Both the position numbers and the translations under genes were made by a program. A DNA stretch of 64,000 nucleotides from an uncultured Eubacteriales bacterium (lineage in GTDB: Bacteria > Bacillota > Clostridia > Christensenellales > UBA1242), in assembly GCA_948607205.1 (NCBI GenBank), contig CAPERS010000007.1:1-64000 (forward strand), written 5' to 3'. The notes beneath the pieces are model-generated. The model was not told the origin of the DNA, made no database searches, and saw only the letters and a program-made list of their open reading frames with translations. Every line of letters begins with the position of its first letter. Within the stretch, counting starts at the first letter, position 1. This document shows positions 1-8,345 of the stretch, piece by piece.

Positions 1-10
1 TAATTTAACT

Positions 11-1045
11 ATGGCAATTTCTTTTTATGAAAAACGTGACATGCAAAACCGATTAAAAACTGGCAAATATATTGAAAACCTGCCTGAGTTTTGTTATGAT
101 TTTTTGGTTGGAATTGAAAATAACACATCTTCACTCACCCGCTATAACTATGCTATGGACTTGTCAGTCTTTTTTGACTATCTTGGAAATTATGTTTTCA
201 AAAAAGACAAAGCAAGCATCACACTGGATGACCTTGAAGACTTAAGGTCAAGAAACATAGAGCAATATTTATCTTATCTCTCTTTCTATGACAAGGACGG
301 CAAAGCAAACAAAAATGGAGAGCGTGGAAAGGCAAGAAAGTTGGCATCTATTCGCTCACTATTCAAATATCTCTTCAATCATGATATGATTTCTGCAAAT
401 ATAGCAAGCAAAATTGAAACACCAAAACTTCACAACAAGGAAATAATTAGACTCGACCCAACAGAAATTGAAAAAATGCTGGGCGCTGTTGAAAATCCAA
501 CAACTTTCACCGCAAGGCAGGCAAGTTACAACAAAAACACCTTTGAACGTGATAACGCCATCATCACCCTATTTTTAGGCACAGGAATTCGTATTTCCGA
601 ACTTGTTGGACTTAACACGAGCAGTTTCGATTTCTCGCAAAATGCTTTTATTGTCACACGCAAAGGTGGCAATCAAAGCACTTTATACTTTTCAAACGAG
701 GTTGCAATGGCGCTTAAGACATGGCTTGAAAAACGTTCAACTTTGGAACTTGATACAAACGAGCAAGCGATGTTTATTTCCTTGCAAAATAAACGTATTT
801 CTGTTCGTGCGGTTGAAAATTTGGTTAAGAAATTTGCAAAAGAGGCTTCACCGCTTAAAAAAATTTCACCACATAAACTGCGTAGCACCTTTGGCACAAA
901 TCTCTATCGCGAAACCAAAGACATTTACATCGTTGCTGATGTTCTCGGCCACAAAGATGTCAATACAACAAAAAGACACTACGCTGCTATCAGCGAAGAT
1001 ATGCGAAAAAGCGTTGCTGACAAAATCACTTTAAGAAAGGATTAA
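11..1045 (+). CDS. Tyrosine recombinase, XerC/XerD-like
   Basis: A 344-residue site-specific recombinase of the phage-integrase family, which cuts and rejoins DNA through a tyrosine-DNA intermediate. The N-terminal half (about residues 20-130) fits a SAM-like core-binding domain. The C-terminal half carries the catalytic set: Arg about 193 in GTGIRISEL, Lys about 218, the HKLR box (His 288, Arg 291), His 314 in LGHKD and the nucleophile Tyr 324 in RHYAA. It is somewhat longer than typical XerC/XerD (about 300). No phage or cassette genes lie beside it, so a chromosomal Xer role or a stand-alone integrase are both possible. The start has no ribosome binding site. The window begins TAAT, six bases before the ATG, which would complete a TATAAT if the two preceding bases are TA, as in the leaderless genes elsewhere in the window. 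Confidence 0.9.
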   Translation: MAISFYEKRDMQNRLKTGKYIENLPEFCYDFLVGIENNTSSLTRYNYAMDLSVFFDYLGNYVFKKDKASITLDDLEDLRSRNIEQYLSYLSFYDKDGKANKNGERGKARKLASIRSLFKYLFNHDMISANIASKIETPKLHNKEIIRLDPTEIEKMLGAVENPTTFTARQASYNKNTFERDNAIITLFLGTGIRISELVGLNTSSFDFSQNAFIVTRKGGNQSTLYFSNEVAMALKTWLEKRSTLELDTNEQAMFISLQNKRISVRAVENLVKKFAKEASPLKKISPHKLRSTFGTNLYRETKDIYIVADVLGHKDVNTTKRHYAAISEDMRKSVADKITLRKD

Positions 1046-1150
1046 CTCGCCATAATCTTATAAAAAACTTAGAAACCAGATTTAAAGTTATACAACTTCT
1101 TAAATATTTGAGAGAAAAAATTTTGAATTTTATTTATTTTTAATGAATAA

Positions 1151-1198
1151 TATCTCCCTGCCTGCACACAATAATAGCGTGAAGGAGATATGCTTCAC
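1151..1198. other. Inverted repeats after the recombinase gene
   Basis: TATCTCC (1151-1157) pairs with GGAGATA (1184-1190), and GTGAAG (1179-1184) pairs alternatively with CTTCAC (1193-1198). The two hairpins are mutually exclusive. They sit between the recombinase stop and a clear terminator. Their function is unknown; they may be a processing site or a remnant recombination site. Confidence 0.35.
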
Positions 1199-1206
1199 AT
1201 GAAAAG

Positions 1207-1244
1207 AAAGAAGTCATCTGTTATTAAAGACGACTTCTTTTTTT
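1207..1244 (+). terminator. Intrinsic terminator
   Basis: AAAGAAGTC (1207-1215) pairs with GACTTCTTT (1232-1240) and runs into a T tract. It would end transcription from the recombinase gene. The rest of 1046-1427 is AT-rich with no credible gene; its right end holds the promoter of the next gene. Confidence 0.75.
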
Positions 1245-1392
1245 ATGCATTAGGAATCTTTACGCATGATACACACTTCTAAATAAAATTTAAAAAATTA
1301 TTCAAACTCGCACCTTTGAAAAAAATAAAAGTTTTTAAAAGAGTTGTTATAAAAAAATTAAGACACCACAAAGAAGAAAATAAAAAAAGGTA

Positions 1393-1421
1393 TTCCAATT
1401 TTTGCAAGAATATGCTATAAT
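1393..1421 (+). promoter_or_regulatory. Extended -10 promoter, leaderless start
   Basis: TGC-TATAAT, with the -10 box at 1416-1421, forms an extended -10 element. The -35 region (TTCCAA, 1393-1398) is weak. Only six bases separate the -10 box from the ATG at 1428, so the transcript would begin at or next to the start codon. Confidence 0.6.
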
Positions 1422-1427
1422 TTTTAC

Positions 1428-2396
1428 ATGATAAAAGATTTGTGTTTTGAAATTATACAGAAGTGCCCTAATAATTGTATATTTTGTTCTTCTAACAGCA
1501 ATTATCAAAAAGATAACATAATTGATTTTGCCACCATTAAGAGAACAATAGACTTTTTTGTTAAAAATGGAGGGATAAAAGAAATTTCATTGTCTGGTGG
1601 AGAGCCTTTACTTCATCCAAACATATTTGAAATAATTGAGTATTGCCACAACTATGGAATTTTTACAACAGTCTATACCAGTGGAATAGTCAGGAATACA
1701 TCTAATGCTTTATCAGCAAATCCACACTTTGAAAAAATTTTAAACCAATATAACAAAAGGATTTTTTCTGAAATTTCAATTGAAACATTTTCAAAATTAA
1801 ATCAAGCAGGACTAAATAAAGTTGTTTTTGATATGCAAGCGTCAGAAGTTGATGAATACAACGCCCTTATGGGAACTAAAAACAATTTTACAAGTTTACT
1901 CAAATCTATGCTTAACGCTTCAAAATTTAATTTTGCAACTTCTATTCATTTTATACCAAACAAAGTAAATTGCCATCAATTTAAAGATGTTTTTGAGTTG
2001 GCAGAAATTGCGGGAATAGACGAAGTCAGAGTCTTGAAATTTGTGCCACAAGGAAGAGGAAAAGAGAATAAAGAAGACCTACAATTAACAAACGATGAAT
2101 TGTCAGAATTTTTGAAAAGTTGCTCTGCAATTAAATCTGATACCACAAAACTCAAAATAGGCATTCCCCTTCAAAATCAAAACAATCATAAATGCACAGC
2201 AGGTTTTGATAAAATTGATATTAGATATGATGGACAAATACTCCCTTGTCCTGCATTTAAGGATACCGATATAAATTTATTAAAAAGAAAAGGTTTCAAT
2301 GATATCAATATATACAGAAATCTCGACGAATTCAAATTCATTGAAAACGCATCAAGAGTAACACCTTTATGTGAGCAAATATATAAAGAACTATAA
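1428..2396 (+). CDS. Radical SAM protein with SPASM-like C-terminus
   Basis: A 322-residue radical SAM enzyme. CPNNCIFC near residue 13 is the CxxxCxxC motif binding the 4Fe-4S cluster that cleaves S-adenosylmethionine, and SGGEPLLHP is the usual GGE motif. C-terminal cysteines (KCTAG, LPCPAF, PLCEQ) resemble the auxiliary-cluster region of the SPASM/Twitch group, which includes MoaA and peptide-modifying maturases. No precursor peptide or cofactor gene is adjacent, so the substrate cannot be told. The gene is isolated on the plus strand, has no ribosome binding site and appears leaderless. A 121-base branched inverted-repeat element starts five bases after the stop. Confidence 0.85.
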   Translation: MIKDLCFEIIQKCPNNCIFCSSNSNYQKDNIIDFATIKRTIDFFVKNGGIKEISLSGGEPLLHPNIFEIIEYCHNYGIFTTVYTSGIVRNTSNALSANPHFEKILNQYNKRIFSEISIETFSKLNQAGLNKVVFDMQASEVDEYNALMGTKNNFTSLLKSMLNASKFNFATSIHFIPNKVNCHQFKDVFELAEIAGIDEVRVLKFVPQGRGKENKEDLQLTNDELSEFLKSCSAIKSDTTKLKIGIPLQNQNNHKCTAGFDKIDIRYDGQILPCPAFKDTDINLLKRKGFNDINIYRNLDEFKFIENASRVTPLCEQIYKEL

Positions 2397-2400
2397 AATT

Positions 2401-2521
2401 GCAAGGAAGCGTGTTTTAATAAAACACAACCCAACCGCAAAACATTGCGTGTTGGGTTAAAAAAGCCACCACACTTGACCAATTTTTTTTGGTCAGTTGT
2501 GGTGGCTTTTTGCTTCCTTGC
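2401..2521. repeat. Branched inverted-repeat element (closing stem plus three hairpins)
   Basis: A perfect 10-bp closing stem, 2401-2410 with 2512-2521, encloses three hairpins: 2411-2427 (7-bp stem, AAT loop), 2428-2458 (8 bp plus inner 5 bp) and 2461-2510 (20-base arms, 18 paired). Adjacent stems abut with zero to two free bases, giving a four-way junction in RNA or extruded DNA. The third hairpin would also act as a bidirectional terminator between the convergent radical SAM and spoIVB genes. An element of the same shape but different sequence lies at 36490-36616. Confidence 0.7.
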
Positions 2522-2614
2522 CCAGACGAACATTTCCAAATATCATACCTTTTTATTATTTAAAATAAGGACTGCAATCTCAGCCCTTATCTTAATTCAT
2601 CTTTTAAAATATTT

Positions 2615-3835
2615 TCATACACCTTCCTCAAGCATCCAGTCGCTATAAACGCCATAACCTTTGGTTGCATCTGACAAGAACACATGTGTCACTGCACCAA
2701 TAATCTTTCCGTCTTGAATAATTGGCGAACCGCTCATGCCTTGAACAATACCGCCAGTGAGTTCAATGAGTCTTTTATCTTTCACCCTAAACACCATGCT
2801 CTTGTCAGCTTGTTTGGCTTGATATGAGGCTTTTATAATCTCAATTTCATATTCCTCACGAATTCCGCTCACACTTGACACAATCTTTGCCTTACCTGGT
2901 CTGACAGAAAGTCTTCCGCCCACCTTTGCTGTTAAGTTACTGTCAACAAGTCCGTCAAGCTCATCAAGTTTTCCACTTATTCCAAACTTACAATTTTTAT
3001 CTATCGTGCCCTTCGCGTCATTTTGCATAAAAAGACCTTTAAGTTCACCAGGCGCATTCTTCTTGCCTTTATTTATTCCTATCAGCGAACAATCGAAAAC
3101 CTTACCTTTGCTAACAGGAATAATATTCTCACTATGCCCATCAGTTATTGCATGACCAAGCGCGCAGTAATGGTGCGTGTTTTTGTTAACAAATGTGAGC
3201 GTTCCAATTCCAGACATATCATCTCTCGCCCAAAGCCCAAGTTTATATTTCCCTTCCTTATTTTTCACCAACTTAACTTCGACAGATTTGAGATTGTTGT
3301 TTCTTAAATACTCAATTTTCACAACCCCATTTTCGCTTCCAGACAATATATCTTCAACTTGATCAACGTTGCTTATTTCTTGGCCATTTATGCGTTTAAG
3401 AATATCACCTGCTTTAAAATAATCATTCTTAACCATTTCAACTTTACCATTTTCAGACTCATATGAAGTGTCACTTATAACAATCGCACCTTCCGATTGA
3501 ACTGTAAGCCCTATCGGAACACCGCCAATGTAAACTTCCTCTTCTGGAAGCATAGTCACACTAACTTTTCGAATAGGAATAAAACCAAAAAGTTTAAAAA
3601 CAATCCTTCCTGATTTATCCTTATTTGTTCCCACATTTGTTTCATCCTCTTCAAGACAAGTTTTGATAAATCCACCAAAAGAGGCATTCTCGTTCACCTT
3701 ATCAACATCACCAAAACTAGCCATAAATCCGTCAGGCAAAGAGTAAATCTGCTTAAAATCCACATTAGAAATAAAGGTCATTGAAAAAATCACAAAAACC
3801 ATAACAAACAATGCTAATCTATCACGCTTCGTCAT
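2615..3835 (-). CDS. spoIVB: SpoIVB peptidase (stage IV sporulation, S55 family)
   Basis: A 406-residue serine peptidase. In Bacillus, SpoIVB is made in the forespore, crosses into the intermembrane space and triggers processing of pro-sigma-K. An N-terminal hydrophobic segment (about residues 8-26) anchors it. A PDZ domain follows (about 125-190; RINGQEISNVDQVEDIL). The S55 domain has the catalytic His in CALGHAITDG and the Ser in GMSGSPIIQDG, followed by GAVTHVFL. Length matches the family. The start has AGGAGG six bases upstream. It is the third gene after argR and recN, a conserved order in spore formers, but a terminator before it suggests separate, probably sporulation-specific, expression. 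Confidence 0.95.
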   Translation of the reverse strand: MTKRDRLALFVMVFVIFSMTFISNVDFKQIYSLPDGFMASFGDVDKVNENASFGGFIKTCLEEDETNVGTNKDKSGRIVFKLFGFIPIRKVSVTMLPEEEVYIGGVPIGLTVQSEGAIVISDTSYESENGKVEMVKNDYFKAGDILKRINGQEISNVDQVEDILSGSENGVVKIEYLRNNNLKSVEVKLVKNKEGKYKLGLWARDDMSGIGTLTFVNKNTHHYCALGHAITDGHSENIIPVSKGKVFDCSLIGINKGKKNAPGELKGLFMQNDAKGTIDKNCKFGISGKLDELDGLVDSNLTAKVGGRLSVRPGKAKIVSSVSGIREEYEIEIIKASYQAKQADKSMVFRVKDKRLIELTGGIVQGMSGSPIIQDGKIIGAVTHVFLSDATKGYGVYSDWMLEEGV

Positions 3836-3846
3836 TTATTCCTCCT

Positions 3847-3880
3847 AAAAAAAAGACTAACCCATCTAATGAGTTAGTCT
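3847..3880 (-). terminator. Intrinsic terminator between recN and spoIVB
   Basis: On the minus strand AGACTAAC (3880-3873) pairs with its complement at 3861-3854 and runs into seven T. It separates argR-recN from spoIVB. Confidence 0.8.
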
Positions 3881-3928
3881 ACTCTGTTTTTTAAATTTTA
3901 TGAGTGAAATTGTCAACCTAACTTGGTT

Positions 3929-5593
3929 TTATTTCCCAATCTTCGCCCTCATTTCACGTGCATGCGACAAAGCAAGCTCTGAAACCTCATCACCACCAGT
4001 CATTCGAGCTATCTGATAAACTATCTCGCTCTCGTCCAAAGTTTTAACCTGTGTGTAAGTGCTTTTTTCGTCCTCCTTCTTTGAAACAAAGTGGAAGCAA
4101 TCGCCATAGCACGCCACTTGTGGCAAGTGAGTTATGCAGATAACCTGAGCAAAACTTGTGAGCGCATTGATTTTCGCCCCAACTATATTTCCGGTTTCGC
4201 CACTTATTCCACTGTCAATTTCATCAAATATAAGCGTTCTTGCACTGCCGATTTCGGCAAAGATATTCTTCATCGCCAACATAAACCTGCTCATCTCACC
4301 GCCTGACGCCGTTTTTGAGAGGGCTTTGACTTCTTGACCTTTGTTTGCAGAGAAAACAAATTCAACATCATCCATTCCGTTCGAAGAAATTTCTTTATCC
4401 GCAAAGTTGACCTTGAATATTGTCGACTTCATGCCAAGTTGCCTCAGTTCACAGACTATCTTTTCTTCAATCTTGCCAGCAATATTCTTACGCAATTGGC
4501 TAAGTTTTTGAGCATAATTTTCAAGCATCGCGCCAACACTTTTGATTTCGCTTTCATATTTTTCAATAAGTCCGTCAGCGTCGCAAAGATTGTCAAACTT
4601 GGCTTTAGCGTCATTGTAAAACTCTAAGCACTTCTCAACCGAGCCACCATACTTTTTGGTCAATAGTTTTATAAGGTCATATCGTCTGTCAAGCCTGTCA
4701 AATTCACGTTCGTCAAAGGAAAGGTTTTCTTGAACGCCTTTAAGCGTGTCAACAATGTCATCAAGTTCATACCTTGCGCTTGTCAATCTATCTTTGCAAG
4801 ACTCAATCTCGTTTGAAAAAGAGATTAATCCGCCAAGCACCGACTCGCTCTCCTGAAGAGAACTGAGCGTTGATGACGAACTATCTTTTAATAGTTGCAA
4901 AACTGAGGTTAAGCCTTCATATATCTTTTCAGCGTTAGAAATCAGATGAATTCTTTCTTTTATCTCTTCGTCTTCTCCCACTTGAAGTTCAGCATTTTCA
5001 ATCTCTTCAATTTGATACTCGAGAAGTGCCTTTGTGCGTTCACGTTCGAACTTATCACCGCCAAGTTCGTTAAGTTTTCTTTTTAAGTCGTTAAGTTTTG
5101 AAAATTCGGCACTGACTAAGTTTTTAAGTTCATCGACTTCATCTCCACCAAATTTATCAAGCATATATAAATGATTTTTGCTATTAAGGAGCGCAGTGCC
5201 CTCATGCTGAGAGTAACTGTCCACAAGCAAAGCGCCAAGCCTCTTGACAAGAGCAACAGTCATAGGCATTCCATTCACACGCAATGAACCTTTGCCGTCA
5301 ACGCTGAGTTGACGAGAAATCAAAATCTCTTCACATTCATCAACGCCAATTTCTTGCAAAAACTCATTCACCGCAGAACTAGTATTTGAGAAAAGCGCAT
5401 CAACTCGCATAGCACTTTCTCCACTTCTTAAAAGACTTTTGTCAGCCTTGCCACCAAGAACAAAATCAAGCGAGTCAAAAATAATACTTTTGCCCGCACC
5501 GGTTTCACCAATCAGAACATTAAAGCCCTCAGAAAAGTCAATAGAAAGGTCTTTTATAAGGGCTACATTTTTTATAGTTAAAGTTTTAAGCAT
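3929..5593 (-). CDS. recN: DNA repair protein RecN
   Basis: A 554-residue SMC-like ATPase that acts early in double-strand break repair. The Walker A motif GETGAGKS is at about residue 30. A central coiled coil (about 150-370) follows, then the ABC signature region TASGGEMSRFMLAM and Walker B TLIFDEIDSGISG. Length and order match RecN. It begins 15 bases after argR ends and is likely cotranscribed with it, a common clostridial and bacillar arrangement. A terminator follows. Confidence 0.96.
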   Translation of the reverse strand: MLKTLTIKNVALIKDLSIDFSEGFNVLIGETGAGKSIIFDSLDFVLGGKADKSLLRSGESAMRVDALFSNTSSAVNEFLQEIGVDECEEILISRQLSVDGKGSLRVNGMPMTVALVKRLGALLVDSYSQHEGTALLNSKNHLYMLDKFGGDEVDELKNLVSAEFSKLNDLKRKLNELGGDKFERERTKALLEYQIEEIENAELQVGEDEEIKERIHLISNAEKIYEGLTSVLQLLKDSSSSTLSSLQESESVLGGLISFSNEIESCKDRLTSARYELDDIVDTLKGVQENLSFDEREFDRLDRRYDLIKLLTKKYGGSVEKCLEFYNDAKAKFDNLCDADGLIEKYESEIKSVGAMLENYAQKLSQLRKNIAGKIEEKIVCELRQLGMKSTIFKVNFADKEISSNGMDDVEFVFSANKGQEVKALSKTASGGEMSRFMLAMKNIFAEIGSARTLIFDEIDSGISGETGNIVGAKINALTSFAQVICITHLPQVACYGDCFHFVSKKEDEKSTYTQVKTLDESEIVYQIARMTGGDEVSELALSHAREMRAKIGK

Positions 5594-5608
5594 AACATTT
5601 CCACTCCC

Positions 5609-6061
5609 TTATTTTAACAAATCAGAAAGCGTCAAAACGCTTGAAGAAGCAACAGTCGTTGTTGGGAAGATAAGCATAACAGTGTCATCACCACAAACTG
5701 CACCCATAAGGTCAGTAAGGTTGAGTTTATCAACAAAACTGCAAACGCCAGCACCCATACCTTTGACAGTTCTAAGCACGACAAGGTTGAGGGCAGACTT
5801 AACTGAAATGACCGCCTCTCTGAAAATGACTATGTATTTATTGGAAATCGCTTGCTCCTCAGAGCCAACAAAAGTGTATTTATATTTGCCTGAACTTGAC
5901 AAAATTTTGGTCAAGCCAAGCTCTTTGATATCCCTTGAAATAGTTGCTTGGGTGATATCAAAATCTGCATTTTTTAACTCTCTTGCCAGTTCGTCTTGGG
6001 TTTCAATCTCTTTGGTTGAGATAATTTCCAAGATTTTGGACTGTCTTGCACTCCTTGCCAT
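5609..6061 (-). CDS. argR: Arginine repressor ArgR/AhrC
   Basis: A 150-residue arginine-responsive regulator that works as a hexamer. The N-terminal winged helix (about 1-70; DITQATISRDIKELGLTK is the recognition region) is followed by the oligomerisation and arginine-binding domain, with the GAVCGDDTVMLI motif near the end. GGAGAGG lies just before the ATG. Operator-like sequences in its own promoter region suggest autoregulation. No arginine biosynthesis genes are in the window. Confidence 0.95.
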   Translation of the reverse strand: MARSARQSKILEIISTKEIETQDELARELKNADFDITQATISRDIKELGLTKILSSSGKYKYTFVGSEEQAISNKYIVIFREAVISVKSALNLVVLRTVKGMGAGVCSFVDKLNLTDLMGAVCGDDTVMLIFPTTTVASSSVLTLSDLLK

Positions 6062-6155
6062 TTATCCTCTCCTTAACGGCTATTCTCCTTTATTTTAAAG
6101 GGTTGTAGCGATTTTGCATAATTATAAATTTATGTTTATTCACGCCGTTTTGATT

Positions 6156-6184
6156 ATTATACAACATTTTTTATATTTATGCAA
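6156..6184 (-). promoter_or_regulatory. argR promoter (sigma-A type)
   Basis: Minus strand TTGCAT (6184-6179), 17-base spacer, TATAAT (6161-6156). It would give a leader of about 90 bases before argR. One near ARG-box (6183-6170, one mismatch) overlaps its -35, and another (6115-6128, one mismatch) lies in the leader. Confidence 0.75.
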
Positions 6185-6192
6185 GCACTTTT

Positions 6193-6206
6193 TGTATATT
6201 TATTCA
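6193..6206. promoter_or_regulatory. ARG box (ArgR operator)
   Basis: TGTATATTTATTCA matches the palindromic pattern TGNATWWWWATNCA known for ArgR/AhrC at every fixed base. It lies just upstream of the argR -35 box and about 105 bases before the divergent S51 promoter. Confidence 0.6.
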
Positions 6207-6311
6207 TGAATTTTTTATATAAATTTAACTTTATGCATTTTTACAAATTTCATTTTTATAATTATAACCTTTTATACATTTTATTCAAAATATAATTTCT
6301 CTCATTTTGAC

Positions 6312-6340
6312 TTGACAAAATCCTCCCATCCAAATATAAT
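6312..6340 (+). promoter_or_regulatory. Consensus sigma-A promoter for the S51 peptidase gene
   Basis: TTGACA (6312-6317), a 17-base spacer, TATAAT (6335-6340). Both boxes are perfect. An upstream in-frame TTG at 6312 is the -35 box itself and so cannot be the translation start. Confidence 0.85.
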
Positions 6341-6380
6341 AAAATCATTAAGATTTCTTAAAAAAGTAAATGAGGAAAAA

Positions 6381-7121
6381 ATGACAATAATTTTAACAAG
6401 TTTATTAAAGTCGCGCATCAAAGATGAAGAAGGCAATCACATCCCCATTCCAATCGAGGACACAAACGGAATGTTAACCAACATTAAGAATAGCCTTAAA
6501 AAGACCACCCGCTTTGTTTCAGTTGCAAACAACCCTATCTCTTTCGAAGAGAACGATGAACGCGCAAGACAACTTTTTGAGAGCATAACTTTAACTTTTG
6601 GCAAAGATAAATTTCAAGAGAAAATTTTGCTTGATAACAGAAATATGGATAAAGCTGAATCAATTTTAAAAGACGCTGATTTTATATTTTTGCAAGGCGG
6701 AAAATGTTTACAGCAAATGGAGTTTTTCAGATCTATAAATCTTAAAGCTATTCTTTCAAACTTCGATGGAGTTGTTGTTGGCGGTTCGGCAGGCGCAATG
6801 AATTTGTGTGATACCATAGCAAACTTTCCAGAAGAACTCGTTGACCTTGATGAGCCACGCTGGTTTCAAGGCTTAGGATTTTATGACCAAATAATCATCC
6901 CTCATTTTGACGGCGAAACACTCACCTATCAAATTCCATGTGACGAAGTTGATGTAATAAATGATTATATCCTTCCAATGTCTGACGGCAAAAAATTCTT
7001 AGGCTTAACCAATGAAAGTTATATCATGATAGACAACCATAACAACGTGAAATTTTATGGAGATATCTATATTATTTCAGACGGCAAAGTTGACAAATAC
7101 CAACCAGAAATTTCAAGATAA
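6381..7121 (+). CDS. Peptidase S51 family protein (peptidase E/cyanophycinase-like)
   Basis: A 246-residue protein of the S51 family, which includes aspartyl dipeptidase PepE and cyanophycinase. The nucleophile Ser lies in the elbow GGSAGAM, FLQGGK precedes it, and IIPHFDG supplies a likely catalytic His. The start is ATG 6381 because GAGG lies six bases upstream and the promoter covers any longer start. It is a single gene with a hairpin terminator behind it. The substrate is probably a dipeptide or amino-acid polymer, but this is not decided by sequence. Confidence 0.85.
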   Translation: MTIILTSLLKSRIKDEEGNHIPIPIEDTNGMLTNIKNSLKKTTRFVSVANNPISFEENDERARQLFESITLTFGKDKFQEKILLDNRNMDKAESILKDADFIFLQGGKCLQQMEFFRSINLKAILSNFDGVVVGGSAGAMNLCDTIANFPEELVDLDEPRWFQGLGFYDQIIIPHFDGETLTYQIPCDEVDVINDYILPMSDGKKFLGLTNESYIMIDNHNNVKFYGDIYIISDGKVDKYQPEISR

Positions 7122-7150
7122 AAAATTTCATCTCATAGCTTTAACCTACA

Positions 7151-7183
7151 AAAAAAACATACCTAACTTTTGGTATGCTTTTT
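7151..7183. terminator. Bidirectional terminator
   Basis: CATACC (7158-7163) pairs with GGTATG (7172-7177), with A runs before and T runs after. It serves the convergent S51 peptidase and thiI genes. Confidence 0.65.
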
Positions 7184-7190
7184 TAATATT

Positions 7191-8345
7191 TTACTTTATA
7201 TATATTATTTCTTCTGTTGCTAACGCTTCCTTGACAAGCGCATCAATATCAAGACCGCGTTCTTCTTTCTCTGCCTTTTCAATTGTTGGCTTAATAACAG
7301 GATTTTTTGGCAAGAACACAGTGCAACAGTCTTCGTATGGCAAAATGGAAGTTTCATAAGTATCAATCTTGTTGGCGATTGCCATAATTTCTTCCTTATC
7401 CATGGCAATGCAAGGTCTAAAAACAGGAAGAGAGTTTATAACACTGCCCGTCACAGTCATGCTTTGCATAGTCTGGCTAGCAACTTGACCTAAACTTTCG
7501 CCCGTCACGATTGCGCCAAGCCCATTTTGCTCACAAAGTTTTTCAGCAATTCGCATCATAATTCGTCTCATGATTGTTATCATAAACTCAGGCTTGCAGT
7601 GAACATGAATTGACTCCTGAATTTTAGTGAAAGACACCACATGCAACTTTATCTGTCCAACATAACCAGACAGAATTTTGGCAAGCGAAAGCACTTTCTC
7701 TTTCGCTCTTTCTGAGGTGTATGGATAACTATGAAAATGCACAGCCTCCATTGTCATGCCTCTTTTTGCCATTAAATAACATGCAACAGGGCTGTCAATC
7801 CCGCCCGACAAAAGAAGCAAGCCTTTCCCTGCTGTTTTAAGTGGCAACCCGCCTTGACCTTTTATAGAAGAAGTATAAACATAAGCTTTGCCGTTCACTC
7901 TTATATCAACATTGATTTCAACATCATAATCATAAAGGTCAACGCGCGAAGAAGGATATTTTTTCAGCATAACACCACCCAAAGAGGCTGCAAAATCCAT
8001 TGATTTAATTGGAAAATTTTTGTCAGCGCGTTTAACAATCACTTTGAAGGATTTGCCGTCAAGGTCAATTTTCTCAACTTCGCTTTGTATAATTTCTGGC
8101 GTCGCATCAACTTCTTCAGCCCTTGAAAAACTATGCAGTCCAAAAACCCTGCCAAGTTTTGCGACAATATCATCTTCGCGTTCAACTTTATAATTGGAAA
8201 TCACATATCTGCCAAAGGTTTTTGAAAATTTATATTCTTCGCCTGCCAGCATTTCTTTTATATTGTTTATAAGTTGCGCCTCAAAAAGATTTCGATTGTT
8301 GCCTTTTAAATATAATTCACCAAACCTTAGTAACAAAACTTTCAT
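7191..8345 (-). CDS. thiI: tRNA 4-thiouridine synthetase ThiI
   Basis: A 384-residue sulfurtransferase that adenylates U8 of tRNA and transfers sulfur to make s4U; in some bacteria it also feeds thiazole synthesis. The N-terminal ferredoxin-like/THUMP region (about 1-165) binds tRNA. The PP-loop LLLLSGGIDSPVA starts near residue 175. The C-terminal rhodanese domain of the E. coli enzyme is absent, as in bacillar ThiI. Its ATG overlaps the stop of the upstream cysteine desulfurase by four bases, so the two are translationally coupled donor and acceptor. Confidence 0.95.
   Translation of the reverse strand: MKVLLLRFGELYLKGNNRNLFEAQLINNIKEMLAGEEYKFSKTFGRYVISNYKVEREDDIVAKLGRVFGLHSFSRAEEVDATPEIIQSEVEKIDLDGKSFKVIVKRADKNFPIKSMDFAASLGGVMLKKYPSSRVDLYDYDVEINVDIRVNGKAYVYTSSIKGQGGLPLKTAGKGLLLLSGGIDSPVACYLMAKRGMTMEAVHFHSYPYTSERAKEKVLSLAKILSGYVGQIKLHVVSFTKIQESIHVHCKPEFMITIMRRIMMRIAEKLCEQNGLGAIVTGESLGQVASQTMQSMTVTGSVINSLPVFRPCIAMDKEEIMAIANKIDTYETSILPYEDCCTVFLPKNPVIKPTIEKAEKEERGLDIDALVKEALATEEIIYIK

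Noticed and set aside
1199..1282. 27-codon frame after the recombinase gene with GGAG upstream
   Set aside because: Most of it is the terminator hairpin and its T tract, so coding is unlikely.
2401..2521. Simple bidirectional terminator as full explanation
   Set aside because: The 2461-2510 hairpin would suffice; the perfect outer stem and two more abutting hairpins need another explanation.
5439..6098. Long plus-strand frame antisense to recN and argR
   Set aside because: It mirrors two well-supported genes on the other strand and has no start signal.
6312..6380. Longer N-terminus for the S51 peptidase starting at TTG 6312
   Set aside because: This TTG is the -35 box of a perfect promoter, and a ribosome binding site precedes the ATG at 6381.
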